Positions 54,446 through 64,000 of a DNA stretch of 64,000 bases are shown here, in pieces. A program made the position numbers and the translations under genes. The stretch is from Symsagittifera roscoffensis. Taxonomy: Eukaryota; Xenacoelomorpha; Acoela; Convolutidae. Position 1 is the stretch's first letter, and the number at the start of each line of letters is the position of its first letter. The notes below the pieces were generated by a model. It saw nothing but the letters and a program-made list of their open reading frames with translations. It made no database searches and was not told where the DNA came from. The stretch is taken from the NCBI RefSeq assembly GCF_963678635.1, contig NC_087069.1, forward strand, positions 28,622,776 to 28,686,775, given 5' to 3'.

Positions 54446-54829
54446 TTATTTTGAGTAGCTTTATCAAACTAATGCAATCCAAAGACTCAAAACATCTACA
54501 ACAAAAGTTTATCTCGTTGCGGCAGAGCGATGAATCCTACCTGAGTTGTTTTTTTAAAACACAAAAGTGATTCGAACTTTGGTAGAACATAAAATTTACG
54601 CTCCGTAACCGTGTTCAAACCCCAAAAACTTTCTTGTTTTGTCTAGCTACTTGAAACGGCCTTGGCTGACCTTGATTGGCAGATCAAACCTGTGTTTTGC
54701 CTTTCTAAGCCGTGATTTGCAAGAAATTTGTCCTTGATCACAAGCTTAAAATCGGTGCTGATTCATCTTGTCTTAATTGAATATGTAAAAACTGTAAGAT
54801 AACCGCAACAAGCAAATATAGCTAGTTGT
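54446..54829. other. Non-coding stretch
   Basis: No supported gene or repeat was recognised. Confidence 0.4.
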
Positions 54830-55260
54830 TCTGGATTCCGCAACTGTAAGTGGATTCCGCAAAATTTAAGTGGAATCCGCAAAATGCAAGCGGAAACCGC
54901 AAAAAAAAAGGAATCCTCAAAATAAATGCGGATTCCACCTAAAATTTGCGGATTCCACCTACAATTTGTGGATTCCACTTACAATTTGCGGATTCTGCTT
55001 ACAATTGTGGATTCCACAGCAGTTCATTGTAACTATACAAATGTCTTATGATTTGTTTGTGGATTCCACAAACTGTTCTATATTCCGCAAAAACAGTTGC
55101 GGGTTCCGCAGTTTTGCCTGTTTTTGGTGCGGTTTTAGCAGTACATTGTTTTTTGGTATTTGTCTGTGGAATCCAAAACAGCAACGAAGATCAAAGAAAA
55201 GTAGAAATGTTGCGGATTCCGCAACAATCTGACTTTGGTCTGTTGCGGAATCCGTTTGCA
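54830..55260. repeat. Cluster of GGATTCCGCA/TGCGGAATCC repeats
   Basis: More than fifteen copies of a roughly 10-bp motif (GGATTCCGC, TGCGGATTCC, GTGGATTCCAC) in both orientations, spaced irregularly by 10-30 bp. The ORFs on both strands here (Trp/Ile/Pro-rich) are produced by this motif. The arrangement recalls the AAACCGCTC arms elsewhere in the window. Confidence 0.75.
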
Positions 55261-55643
55261 ATGCACAGAATGCACAGTTTGGCCTCGTAATGCTTGGTAA
55301 TCGGAAATACAGTTCGAAGAGTTCTCGAGTTTTGTTAGCACAGCTTTTCAGCCGCCACCCGATATTGCTGTTGCGATTAGCCAAATATTGGGATTGCTGT
55401 CGGCCAAAAGCTGCTGTTAACCGAATGCTGCTATTGGCCGAAAATTTCTGTAGGCCAAAAGTTGGAACTCAAGTTGGCTGAAAGTTGATTTTTGCTGAAA
55501 AAGAAGAAAGATATGAAAGTGATCAGAGCGCGTTTGGGCGAGACTAAACAGTTAGCCAAAACTTTTCATACTACGTTTGGCCGAAAATTCAAACGGATCT
55601 CAAACTTATCACACAGCACGCAGACAAAAATGATTCCTCCCTA
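55261..55643. other. Non-coding stretch with GGCCAAAA-like motifs
   Basis: Scattered GGCCGAAA/GGCCAAAA motifs between 55370 and 55580 form a loose cluster. No gene was seen. Confidence 0.4.
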
Positions 55644-55805
55644 TTAAACATACGGAGGCCTATAGAACACGTATCCAGTGCCATCTAGATTCAGACTGGG
55701 CCTCTTAACAGATTTGGAGACTACGCGGAATCCCATTTTAAGAAGTTTTGGCAGATCAGGAGAGAACATCAGAACACCATCGTTGGTCCATAGTTGAACA
55801 GGTGT
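55644..55805 (-). CDS. Terminal exon of an unidentified minus-strand gene
   Basis: The acceptor TTGTGGTTTTAG on the minus strand is followed by 53 open codons and TAA (55644-55646). The peptide reads TPVQLWTNDGVLMFSPDLPK at its start and ends GTGYVFYRPPYV. Composition and hydrophobic pattern are those of a folded protein. It joins in phase 0 to the exon at 55932-56035 across a 126-bp intron with a GTAAGA donor. It was too short for ordinary ORF finding. A faint resemblance of the upstream exon to telomere-binding OB folds is noted, but I do not assign a family. Confidence 0.55.
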   Translation of the reverse strand, partial: TPVQLWTNDGVLMFSPDLPKLLKMGFRVVSKSVKRPSLNLDGTGYVFYRPPYV

Positions 55806-55931
55806 CTAAAACCACAAAAATTGTTAAAAAAAACACCCTATGCTAAATTGAAAAAAAATACTCACGTGTGCTGAATTTGATAAAAGTTAACGATGGCAAA
55901 TTTTGGTTTCAGGTAGTAAAAACTTTCTTAC

Positions 55932-56035
55932 GAAACCAGAAATTTGGTTTTGACGAAAGTAGAAGTGTATCTGATGTAAGCTCTTAAAAAAGCAGATCTT
56001 CTTTTCCTGAAACGTTGGAGGCAAGACTTTGCACC
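55932..56035 (-). CDS. Penultimate exon of the same minus-strand gene
   Basis: Acceptor TTTTTTTCTCCAG and donor TTTC|GTAAGA on the minus strand. The exon is open in one frame (CKVLPPTFQEKKICFFKSLH...). The same frame is open further upstream into 56150, interrupted by one TAG, where it reads GLEQVKSNIWAHNLTKK, so the exon may be longer or preceded by another. The pattern 'LPP...F...K...FKSLHQIHFYF' is vaguely like the OB-fold segment of POT1-type telomere proteins; confidence in this is low. The tandem duplication starts inside this exon (56009). Confidence 0.45.
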
Positions 56036-56303
56036 CTGGAGAAAAAAAGAAAATTTTAACCGTTATTTCAGTAAAAGTGGTGTCTTTTGGATCAATGTTG
56101 TATAAGAAGCAAGTTTTCTACTTCTTTGTGAGATTATGGGCCCAGATATTAGACTTAACTTGTTCTAATCCGGTAAACGTCACGCAATCAAAAAACAGTA
56201 AAAAAATGGCAAATTTGGCTAAATGTTTTTCTTTAGATAACGTAATTTTCTTTCTCGACCGAACAGCTTGAAATTTTCAGTCCAATTCAATCAATTCAAA
56301 AAA

Positions 56304-57383
56304 CCCGGGTCGAGATCCCGCTCAAAAACCGCTCAAGATTTGAGCGGTTTGAGCGGTTTTCCAGCAAGAATTGAGCGGTTAGAGCGGTTTGGGAGGTTTG
56401 GGCGTTTTTTTGGAAAAACCGCTCAAATCTGGCTTAGAAAACCGCTCATTTCTTGCGGTGATTTTTGAACGGTTTTTCAAGCAAGATTTGAGCGGTTTTT
56501 AAGCGGTTTTTGAGCGGTCTTATAAACAAAACCGATTAAAACCAATAAAAAGGCCTGGAAAGGTAATGTGATGCTAAGATGCAGTTGAAATACTACCACG
56601 GGTTGACCTCCATAAACCGAAAATCAAATGTATGGAAAAATGCTAATCATACAATTTTCATACAATTTCAAAAAAGGTGCTGAATAGACTTCGATTGTCT
56701 CAAAAATCGAAGTCGAAGTTCTACTGTAACTTGAACAACAGAAACAAATACTTGGCTTTCTTCAAAGGAAGCCGAGGTGGATTTCCGTCAAACGAGGGGG
56801 TGCTATGCTGCGCCAAGTGTACCATTACAACCCAAGGCGTGATATTATGTGGATACTTGGTACTCACAAAATTCAGACTCTCCTTTCTGAGTATAGATAC
56901 ATTTGGTGAAATCATACCATGCAGTGAGGATTCGGAGGTTTGTAACACCTACGAAGGAAATGCAAAAGAAGCTGAGTCTTGTATGGCTTCCCTTTCCGAG
57001 TTCATACAATAGCCCAACTATGTAGTTTTTCTACATGAAAATCGAGTGTACTTCAACTCCATATGTATAGCTTTCGATAAAAAGGATCCATTTTCAGGGC
57101 CGCATGGGCTAACGGATAAGGCGGTTGACGTCGAATCAGAAGATTGGGGGTTCGAATCCCTCTGTGGTCGAATTCTTATTATTAAATCTTGCGCGGTTTT
57201 CTTAGATAAACCGCTCAAAACCGTTCAAATCTTGCGCGGTTTTTGAGCGGTTTTTTTAGATAAACCGTTCAAAAACCGCTCAAACCGCTCATTTTGAAGC
57301 AAGAATTCGAGCATAATTGTCTAAAAAAACCGCTCAAACCGCTCAAATCTTGCTTCAAATTAGGTGAAAAATCTCGACTCGGG
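56304..57383 (+). mobile_element. AAACCGCTC-arm repeat element, copy in unit 1
   Basis: Ends CCCGGGTCGAGAT and ATCTCGACTCGGG (inverted terminal repeats). Inside each end lies a 200-bp arm of AAACCGCTC/GAGCGGTTT repeats. Both arms match those of the 5359-7204 element. The core carries a SINE 3' piece (56590-56665), a 111-codon ORF open on the plus strand with no ATG start (56677-57012), and a tRNA-Arg-like sequence. The core differs completely from the 5.4-kb copy's core. No transposase was seen. Confidence 0.7.
57098..57170 (+). tRNA. tRNA-Arg(TCG)-like pseudogene, copy 1
   Basis: 73 bases that fold as a tRNA. A 7-bp acceptor stem (GGCCGCA with TGTGGTC, including G-U pairs), a D arm (GGCTAACGGATAAGGC), an anticodon loop CGTCGAA giving TCG, and a good T arm (GGGGGTTCGAATCCCTC). 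It closely resembles eukaryotic tRNA-Arg. Defects: position 33 is G instead of the invariant U, the anticodon stem has an outer mismatch, the D stem has a G-G pair, and no T-run terminator follows. It is probably non-functional, riding in a mobile element. Confidence 0.65.
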
Positions 57384-58451
57384 AACCGTAGCCGTATTAA
57401 CTAATTTAAGCTCCGCTGACATGATTTATACAATGCCCCCTAAAACTACCAAAAAACTTCAGTCAGCACAATTTATAAACCCTCAGTGGTCACTATTAGG
57501 TAAAACGGAAAAGTAGAAATCTTTAGTGTCAGTGCAAGCTCATTGAAGCACCGGCTAGAAAAAATACCCGTGTCACTCTGTAATCAACTTGTGGATATTT
57601 ACTTAGCTAAGGCCGGTCTATGTTTGAATCAGGCAGTACAACACTACAATGAATCTTTTTAAACCATCGCTCGAAAATCGTGATTAGGCACGATGTCATT
57701 AATAACTGAATTAGTAGGCCTTACGAGATTTACTATAACACTTTGTCTGAAGATAAACTTGTAACCATCTTAAAACGTTAAAGAAAAAAAGTTCGTGTCA
57801 CCGTGTACAGTCAACGCGCCGGAACTGAGGAAATACTCGAGTTGTGAAATAGTTAAGGTACTCTAACCACCCGATTAGCCAATTATCTGACCATTTCAAC
57901 GTAAAGCTAAGGATAACACGCTACAAACACAGTATTATTTATACACTAGCCCTATAAAATGAAATTCAAAATTTCGTTTGCATTTACGGCAAGGACCCAA
58001 AAACTTGTTAGTAGTAAATGTGTGTGGCGATCAGGGGCGGAGGGTTGTGGTGACGGTGCCCTTGTAGTAAGATTGGTTATAGACTTCTGGTACCGACATC
58101 TATGTACTAAGATAGAGAATAGATTTTCAAATTGTTAAGATAGGTTATAGGTATAGGAAACGTTGGAGGCAAGACTTTGCACCCTGGAGAAAAAAAGAAA
58201 ATTTTAACCGTTATTTCAGTAAAAGTGGTGTCTTTTGGATCAATGTTGTATAAGAAGCAAGTTTTCTACTTCTTTGTGAGATTATGGGCCCAGATATTAG
58301 ACTTAACTTGTTCTAATCCGGTAAACGTCACGCAATCAAAAAACAGTAAAAAAATGGCAAATTTGGCTAAATGTTTTTCTTTAGATAACGTAATTTTCTT
58401 TCTCGACCGAACAGCTTGAAATTTTCAGTCCAATTCAATCAATTCAAAAAA

Positions 58452-59531
58452 CCCGGGTCGAGATCCCGCTCAAAAACCGCTCAAGATTTGAGCGGTTTGA
58501 GCGGTTTTCCAGCAAGAATTGAGCGGTTAGAGCGGTTTGGGAGGTTTGGGCGTTTTTTTGGAAAAACCGCTCAAATCTGGCTTAGAAAACCGCTCATTTC
58601 TTGCGGTGATTTTTGAACGGTTTTTCAAGCAAGATTTGAGCGGTTTTTAAGCGGTTTTTGAGCGGTCTTATAAACAAAACCGATTAAAACCAATAAAAAG
58701 GCCTGGAAAGGTAATGTGATGCTAAGATGCAGTTGAAATACTACCACGGGTTGACCTCCATAAACCGAAAATCAAATGTATGGAAAAATGCTAATCATAC
58801 AATTTTCATACAATTTCAAAAAAGGTGCTGAATAGACTTCGATTGTCTCAAAAATCGAAGTCGAAGTTCTACTGTAATTTGAACAACAGAAACAAATACT
58901 TGGCTTTCTTCAAAGGAAGCCGAGGTGGATTTCCGTCAAACGAGGGGGTGCTATGCTGCGCCAAGTGTACCATTACAACCCAAGGCGTGATATTATGTGG
59001 ATACTTGGTACTCACAAAATTCAGACTCTCCTTTCTGAGTATAGATACATTTGGTGAAATCATACCATGCAGTGAGGATTCGGAGGTTTGTAACACCTAC
59101 GAAGGAAATGCAAAAGAAGCTGAGTCTTGTATGGCTTCCCTTTCCGAGTTCATACAATAGCCCAACTATGTAGTTTTTCTACATGAAAATCGAGTGTACT
59201 TCAACTCCATATGTATAGCTTTCGATAAAAAGGATCCATTTTCAGGGCCGCATGGGCTAACGGATAAGGCGGTTGACGTCGAATCAGAAGATTGGGGGTT
59301 CGAATCCCTCTGTGGTCGAATTCTTATTATTAAATCTTGCGCGGTTTTCTTAGATAAACCGCTCAAAACCGTTCAAATCTTGCGCGGTTTTTGAGCGGTT
59401 TTTTTAGATAAACCGTTCAAAAACCGCTCAAACCGCTCATTTTGAAGCAAGAATTCGAGCATAATTGTCTAAAAAAACCGCTCAAACCGCTCAAATCTTG
59501 CTTCAAATTAGGTGAAAAATCTCGACTCGGG
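58452..59531 (+). mobile_element. AAACCGCTC-arm repeat element, copy in unit 2
   Basis: Duplicate of 56304-57383 created by the tandem duplication, not by independent transposition. Confidence 0.7.
59246..59318 (+). tRNA. tRNA-Arg(TCG)-like pseudogene, copy 2
   Basis: Identical to 57098-57170, with the same G at position 33 and the same mismatches. Confidence 0.65.
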
Positions 59532-60300
59532 AACCGTAGCCGTATTAACTAATTTAAGCTCCGCTGACATGATTTATACAATGCCCCCTAAAACTACCAA
59601 AAAACTTCAGTCAGCACAATTTATAAACCCTCAGTGGTCACTATTAGGTAAAACGGAAAAGTAGAAATCTTTAGTGTCAGTGCAAGCTCATTGAAGCACC
59701 GGCTAGAAAAAATACCCGTGTCACTCTGTAATCAACTTGTGGATATTTACTTAGCTAAGGCCGGTCTATGTTTGAATCAGGCAGTACAACACTACAATGA
59801 ATCTTTTTAAACCATCGCTCGAAAATCGTGATTAGGCACGATGTCATTAATAACTGAATTAGTAGGCCTTACGAGATTTACTATAACACTTTGTCTGAAG
59901 ATAAACTTGTAACCATCTTAAAACGTTAAAGAAAAAAAGTTCGTGTCACCGTGTACAGTCAACGCGCCGGAACTGAGGAAATACTCGAGTTGTGAAATAG
60001 TTAAGGTACTCTAACCACCCGATTAGCCAATTATCTGACCATTTCAACGTAAAGCTAAGGATAACACGCTACAAACACAGTATTATTTATACACTAGCCC
60101 TATAAAATGAAATTCAAAATTTCGTTTGCATTTACGGCAAGGACCCAAAAACTTGTTAGTAGTAAATGTGTGTGGCGATCAGGGGCGGAGGGTTGTGGTG
60201 ACGGTGCCCTTGTAGTAAGATTGGTTATAGACTTCTGGTACCGACATCTATGTACTAAGATAGAGAATAGATTTTCAAATTGTTAAGATAGGTTATAGGT

Positions 60301-60678
60301 TTCCCCATGTGTCAAGATACCAAGTTTCAGATCGTAAGTTTCAGAAAATTTTCTCGTTGCTCAAAATTTCCACGTAATAAGATAGTGTATAGATTTATCT
60401 ATGTATCACGATTAGTAAAAGACGTTCGATGAAAGATGATAGGGAATAGGGTTCCATTTAAATTAATATAAATTTCCGAACTTGGTGAAGTGCCGGCTGT
60501 ATTTTGCCGTGCTCCATGCTTCCAGTGTGTGCTTCCGAGGCACAAGGAGCAAGTGGAGGAGTCTTGGCTCAGACCATGATTTCTTACCCTAGAGAAAAAT
60601 GTACGGATGTTCTACAATGAAGAGAAATTAGCTAGCTATGTGCAGATTCTGCTAGTAATGTAAAACGTGGACCTAAAC
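60301..60678. other. Non-coding stretch
   Basis: No supported gene or clear repeat was found. Confidence 0.4.
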
Positions 60679-60816
60679 AAAACAAAATGTTGAAAAAATG
60701 AACCAAATAGATAATTGACTGATTTCCTTTGAAAAAAAGTATAAAAATATATATATTTTTTTTTCAAGGGAAATCATTCAATTATCTATTTGGTTCAATT
60801 TTTCAACATTTTGTTT
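60679..60816. repeat. Long inverted repeat (hairpin)
   Basis: Arms of about 58 bp (60679-60737 and 60757-60816) containing AACAAAATGTTGAAAAA, ACCAAATAGATAATTGA and TTTCCTTTGAAAAA and their complements, with an AT-rich loop of about 20 bp (ATAAAAATATATATA). The few mismatches are near the centre. It could be a foldback MITE or a source of hairpin RNA. Confidence 0.85.
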
Positions 60817-60864
60817 CGTTTATGTATACATATATATAAAATTCCGATGCTAAATTGGTTAGTT

Positions 60865-61260
60865 TCAAAGAAATTTTGAACTGTTTAACAAATCAAAATC
60901 TTGGGCATAGTCTTTCAATATTTTCTCCAATATCGTTTCGGCAGACGCCACTTTTTTTTTTAAATTGAGAAAAAAATTAGAAAATGTGGTCTTCAACACG
61001 TCGAAAACTATCAAATCACATTGGACATAGCCAAAAAAAGATCCGTGCCTAATTTCCTTCAGCAAGTAACCATTTGCAGGAGGTCTTTTATAGGAAAAAC
61101 CTGTCTTGACATGATTCTTGAATGCAGAATTTGTTTTAAATTGCTCCCTGCACTCACACTCCCACAATTCCGGAATTTTGTAACCTCTTTTATTATATAC
61201 TTTTGTCTCAATTGATCCTTTCTCGCTTTTTTTTTCCTTTTCAATCTCTTGTTCTGACAA
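60865..61260 (-). pseudogene. Relic of a second, unrelated Polinton-type DNA polymerase
   Basis: The minus-strand ORF reads YNKRGYKIPELWECECREQF, then GYLLKEIRHGSFFGYVQCDL, then FSNFFLNLKKKVASAETILE. This is the order found in large protein-primed polymerases of Polintons: a GY-x-V-x-WECEW box ending a VSR-like insert, an I-x-x-G-x-x-FGxVxxD box, and an FxxFPPIFKN-like box (here degraded). The last box and the flanks are damaged, and no polymerase motifs A-C were found nearby. The sequence is unlike the 39-41 kb polymerase, so it comes from a different element lineage. Confidence 0.6.
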
Positions 61261-63407
61261 AGATGATTCGGTTTCTTGAAAATAAGAGATTTTTGAGTAT
61301 GAAAATTTACTTCTATTCTTTAATCTAATTTTCTATCATTGACTTGAGCAAATATCTTTTTGATTCGATCATTGACAGTGTTTTCGATTTCTTGGGGTTT
61401 GGTCCTGAATTTAGCTTGCATTTTTCACCAGAAGCTCCAAGCTGGAACCAAAAGCAGTCAATAGGAAAAATGGATCTATTTCACGATTTGATTTGAGGTG
61501 AAAACACAAATTGATTCGAAATCAAAAATTGCTACATTGGTAAATAATTTCTGATCTTCAGTGTAAGCAATGTTGAATCAGTCCAGTTTCTCGAATATTG
61601 CTTCCTGTAGTGTGTCAGCTGGGACATCAAAAGCACTTGAAGATAGTATCAATTTTGTTCCTATGATTGATATGATTTTTGAACTTTAGCAATTTCACCG
61701 TTTTGTCAAAATTTCCAGTACTTCGCGTAGCTAGTTCTCGAATATCAGAATCATTTATGAACATATTGCAACCAACATTTTGCTCGACCAGAAGTAAATT
61801 GTCAGATGATACTCCACGAAATTCTTTTGATATAAACTTTGTAAGTATTTGGGCTACAATGCCCGAGTAGGTACATTGTTGGCACATGGCAAAGACACAG
61901 ATTAACTTTGTATGGTTGCTTGTCTTTGTTCGATATGTGACAATTTAGTGAATAGTTTTATTGTAACGGCTCGTGTAATGAGGGCCTAGAAATCCCATCG
62001 GAATGTACTGTAGTCTAGCAGCGAAAACACTGACTTCTGTTATCAACTTGAACCTTCACTTTTTGTTCTGACATTCTTCAGTGTCTTGCTCGACGATGTC
62101 AATTTTTTTTCTTGGATGGCCATCAAGTCAGCTTTGGTAAATGCGACATCTCAAACAAGAATTTGTTTTCGTAGGCAGAGTCGTATCGATATTCCTGGGT
62201 TTCTACGTTCCGGAGAAAACATAGCAGAGCAATGCTGTTTTTTGCCGCTGAATCGAGCTTGTTGAAGACTTCTTCGAGCTTATCGTTGATAATTTTTTTA
62301 TCTAACTTTGAACATTTTGACCACTCAACTCCTCTGTGAGTTTCTTTTTATTTCTCCTCACTCCACCTCAATCTAAGTCAAATAACAACTTTCACTCCAT
62401 GTTTTTTCTCCGATCTTGTTGGATTGAGAAGTAACGTACTTCGCAAGTCAAGCAAACCGTTGATTGCTTGAAACTTAATGGTGCAATGTGATATTTCATT
62501 TCTTGCTTATTTCAAGTGTTTTACCTACAATCAGGACAAGAAATAACCCCTTTAGCATCTTTTTATAGGTCGTGATTTAATAGCTCGTCAGTTTTTGCCA
62601 CAGTCACCACGCCTCACTTTCTCGTTTTTAATCAGCAAGGCATTTAAAATTTTCGGAAATTTTCATAAAGGTCAAAACCTAGGAAATTAGTGCTTGAATA
62701 ATGTTAGATGCTATTACTCAAACAAACTAATCAAATCCTTTTGAAATTAACAAATCAAAGCTGATCATGATTCATAAGGATAATTTTTTTTATTCATTTT
62801 TTTGTAATTTTTTTTCACAAGAGAGAATGAATCAATCCAGTAGATATTCTGATTGATGGAATAGATGTTGACTCTTACTTTTTTCATAGTTTTTTGAACG
62901 TTTATACAGTAAAAAAAATAGTGTTATCCGTCTAATTAAAGGTCTCTTTAGAGAAACTTATCCAAACAAAGAGTTGTTTAGTCTTGACTCACATCTTGCA
63001 TATCGAAGCTCTAAATTTAACGCTGAATTACACCTGACAAGAAAAAAATTATTATTTATTCTAAAAAATCTGAAAATAAACAAAAACTTAAGGGATCATA
63101 TATGAAAGACTCTTCATAATCCCTACCGGATACCCAAATTTGTCAAAACACCTCAGCAACTCATTTCTTTAAAGATTTTGAAGATTTCAAAATCCTGCCT
63201 GATCAGGTTTGGAATAAGATTTGCAGAGATTTGCTTTGAATATTCATCAACTTTAAGCTATTTCCTCAAAGTTACATCAAAATTATAGATCTCGACTATG
63301 TACTCAAAACATAGCGACTTCTTATCGATTACATAGATTAAATCACTTAATTTTAAGAAAAAAAATAAACAAATGTTACTTTTTAAAAAAAAACTTTTTT
63401 TTTAGTT
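61261..63407. other. Non-coding or strongly decayed stretch
   Basis: Short open segments on the minus strand (for example 61627-61887) lie directly upstream, in minus-strand sense, of the polymerase relic and could be its decayed remainder, but no motif was recognised. No other gene was seen. Confidence 0.4.
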
Positions 63408-63644
63408 ATGTCGGCAATATTTCCTATTTTTACGGCAAACAAAATAGAGTCATTTTTTTTTCGCTTTTTTTGTGTATATTTTTGTTTAATTGAAAAGTTT
63501 AAGTCCTTAAAAGGCAAAGGTTTCTCTGATTGGACACGCCACCGTAAATTAAATGAACATTTTTTTGTGATTGGAATCGACAATTGTAAAACGTTCCTAA
63601 AATGGGTTTGTTTGTATTTCCAATTGGAGATGACTTTCATTTAA
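63408..63644 (+). pseudogene. hAT-type transposase N-terminal relic
   Basis: The translation includes FKSLKGKGFSDWTRHRKLNEH and, after a short gap, GIDNCKTFLKWV. This resembles the N-terminal zinc-finger region of hAT transposases of the TTF-type (a GF-x-DW box, a helix, an E/NH box, then a Cys-Lys-Trp helix). The usual Cys/His ligands are partly lost and no catalytic part follows. Confidence is limited by shortness. Confidence 0.4.
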
Positions 63645-64000
63645 AGTTTCCATTAAAGTAAGGTAAAGTTTGATTGAACACGATCATAAACCGAAATTGG
63701 AAAATCAATTTTTATTTGTCAAACCCACACATTTGAGTTGAAGGTTCCCCTCACGCTTAACAAAAAACTTTTTTTTTCATTTTAATTACTGTCAGCTATC
63801 TCCTCTCTCAGCCCTAATTGTGTCATAATTCTTGTTTTTACTGAGTCTTTTTCATTTTTTCAAATTATTGCTCAACAGCAACCTAACGTACTCTGTCGAA
63901 TTTTTGCTTGATCTAGTACAAATACAAACAGCCAATAAACAGTCTTTCGAGTACTTTTTGTCCCGAATGACATCCCAATCCAAGTCTGACACACTGTGGA
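63645..64000. other. Non-coding stretch at window end
   Basis: No gene or repeat was recognised. Confidence 0.4.

Larger units (their letters stand above)
56009..58152 (+). repeat. 2.14-kb tandem duplication, unit 1
   Basis: Unit 1 (56009-58152) and unit 2 (58157-60300) are separated by 4 bases (ATAG). They match base for base apart from one difference noticed (C at 56730, T at 58878). The duplication is therefore very recent or an assembly artefact. The unit contains part of the minus-strand exon, an AAACCGCTC-arm element, a tRNA-like sequence and an unassigned ORF (56677-57012). Confidence 0.95.
58157..60300 (+). repeat. 2.14-kb tandem duplication, unit 2
   Basis: Second copy of 56009-58152. 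After its end (60300) the sequence diverges to unique DNA beginning TTCCCCATG. Confidence 0.95.

Noticed and set aside
54763-55384. Several ORFs of 60-120 codons on both strands
   Set aside because: All are generated by the GGATTCCGCA motif cluster and show repeated Trp/Pro/Ile patterns.
56677-57012. 111-codon ORF in the duplicated element
   Set aside because: No ATG start and open on both strands. The only difference between copies is silent in both frames, so coding cannot be judged; mentioned under the element only.

Overview
The window is nuclear DNA of an invertebrate animal. It is AT-rich and full of transposable-element relics and simple repeats. Genes are sparse and split by GT-AG introns with TTTTCAG-type acceptors. 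I could not name the species from sequence alone. Two things stand out: a large host gene with long introns, and a virus-like Polinton/Maverick (adintovirus-type) element sitting inside one of those introns.

Layout. 1-5.3 kb holds repeat clusters, including hAT-type MITEs, one with a perfect 8-bp target duplication. 5.36-7.2 kb is a composite repeat element whose arms are built from an AAACCGCTC-like motif and whose core may carry a minus-strand exon. 7.35-52.44 kb holds seven plus-strand exons (7376, 9286, 11047, 11863, 44856, 48464, 51780). Most are separated by phase-1 introns, and together they encode one very large Ser/Gly/Pro-rich, mostly disordered, repeat-containing protein that I do not recognise. 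Its 31-kb fourth intron contains a decayed LTR retroelement with an integrase zinc-binding relic (14.3-19.2 kb), a decayed Ty1/copia element (21.2-24.2 kb), the Polinton, and another hAT MITE (44.34-44.77 kb).

The Polinton runs 24821-43098 (18.3 kb). Its ends are AG...CT, its inverted terminal repeats are about 235 bp, and it has a perfect 6-bp target duplication, TACGGG. Plus-strand genes from 25.3 to 33.4 kb overlap head-to-tail: unknown early proteins, a DEDD-exonuclease-like protein, a two-helix membrane protein, the packaging ATPase, small conserved proteins, the integrase, a penton gene broken by one in-frame TGA, a pVI/pX-like basic protein, the hexon-like major capsid protein and an adenain-like protease. 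Next comes a 3.5-kb module bounded by a 112-bp inverted repeat. It carries two minus-strand genes (one with an HUH-like motif, one PC4-like) and one plus-strand orphan. The right end is a protein-primed DNA polymerase B split by two introns, with N-terminal zinc fingers and an endonuclease VII-like insert. Nearly every gene is intact, so the insertion looks fairly young.

52.4-64 kb contains a SINE-like element, a GGATTCCGCA repeat cluster, the 3' end of a minus-strand gene, a nearly identical 2.14-kb tandem duplication (each copy has an AAACCGCTC element with a defective tRNA-Arg-like sequence), a long hairpin, a second and unrelated Polinton-type polymerase relic, and a hAT transposase relic.
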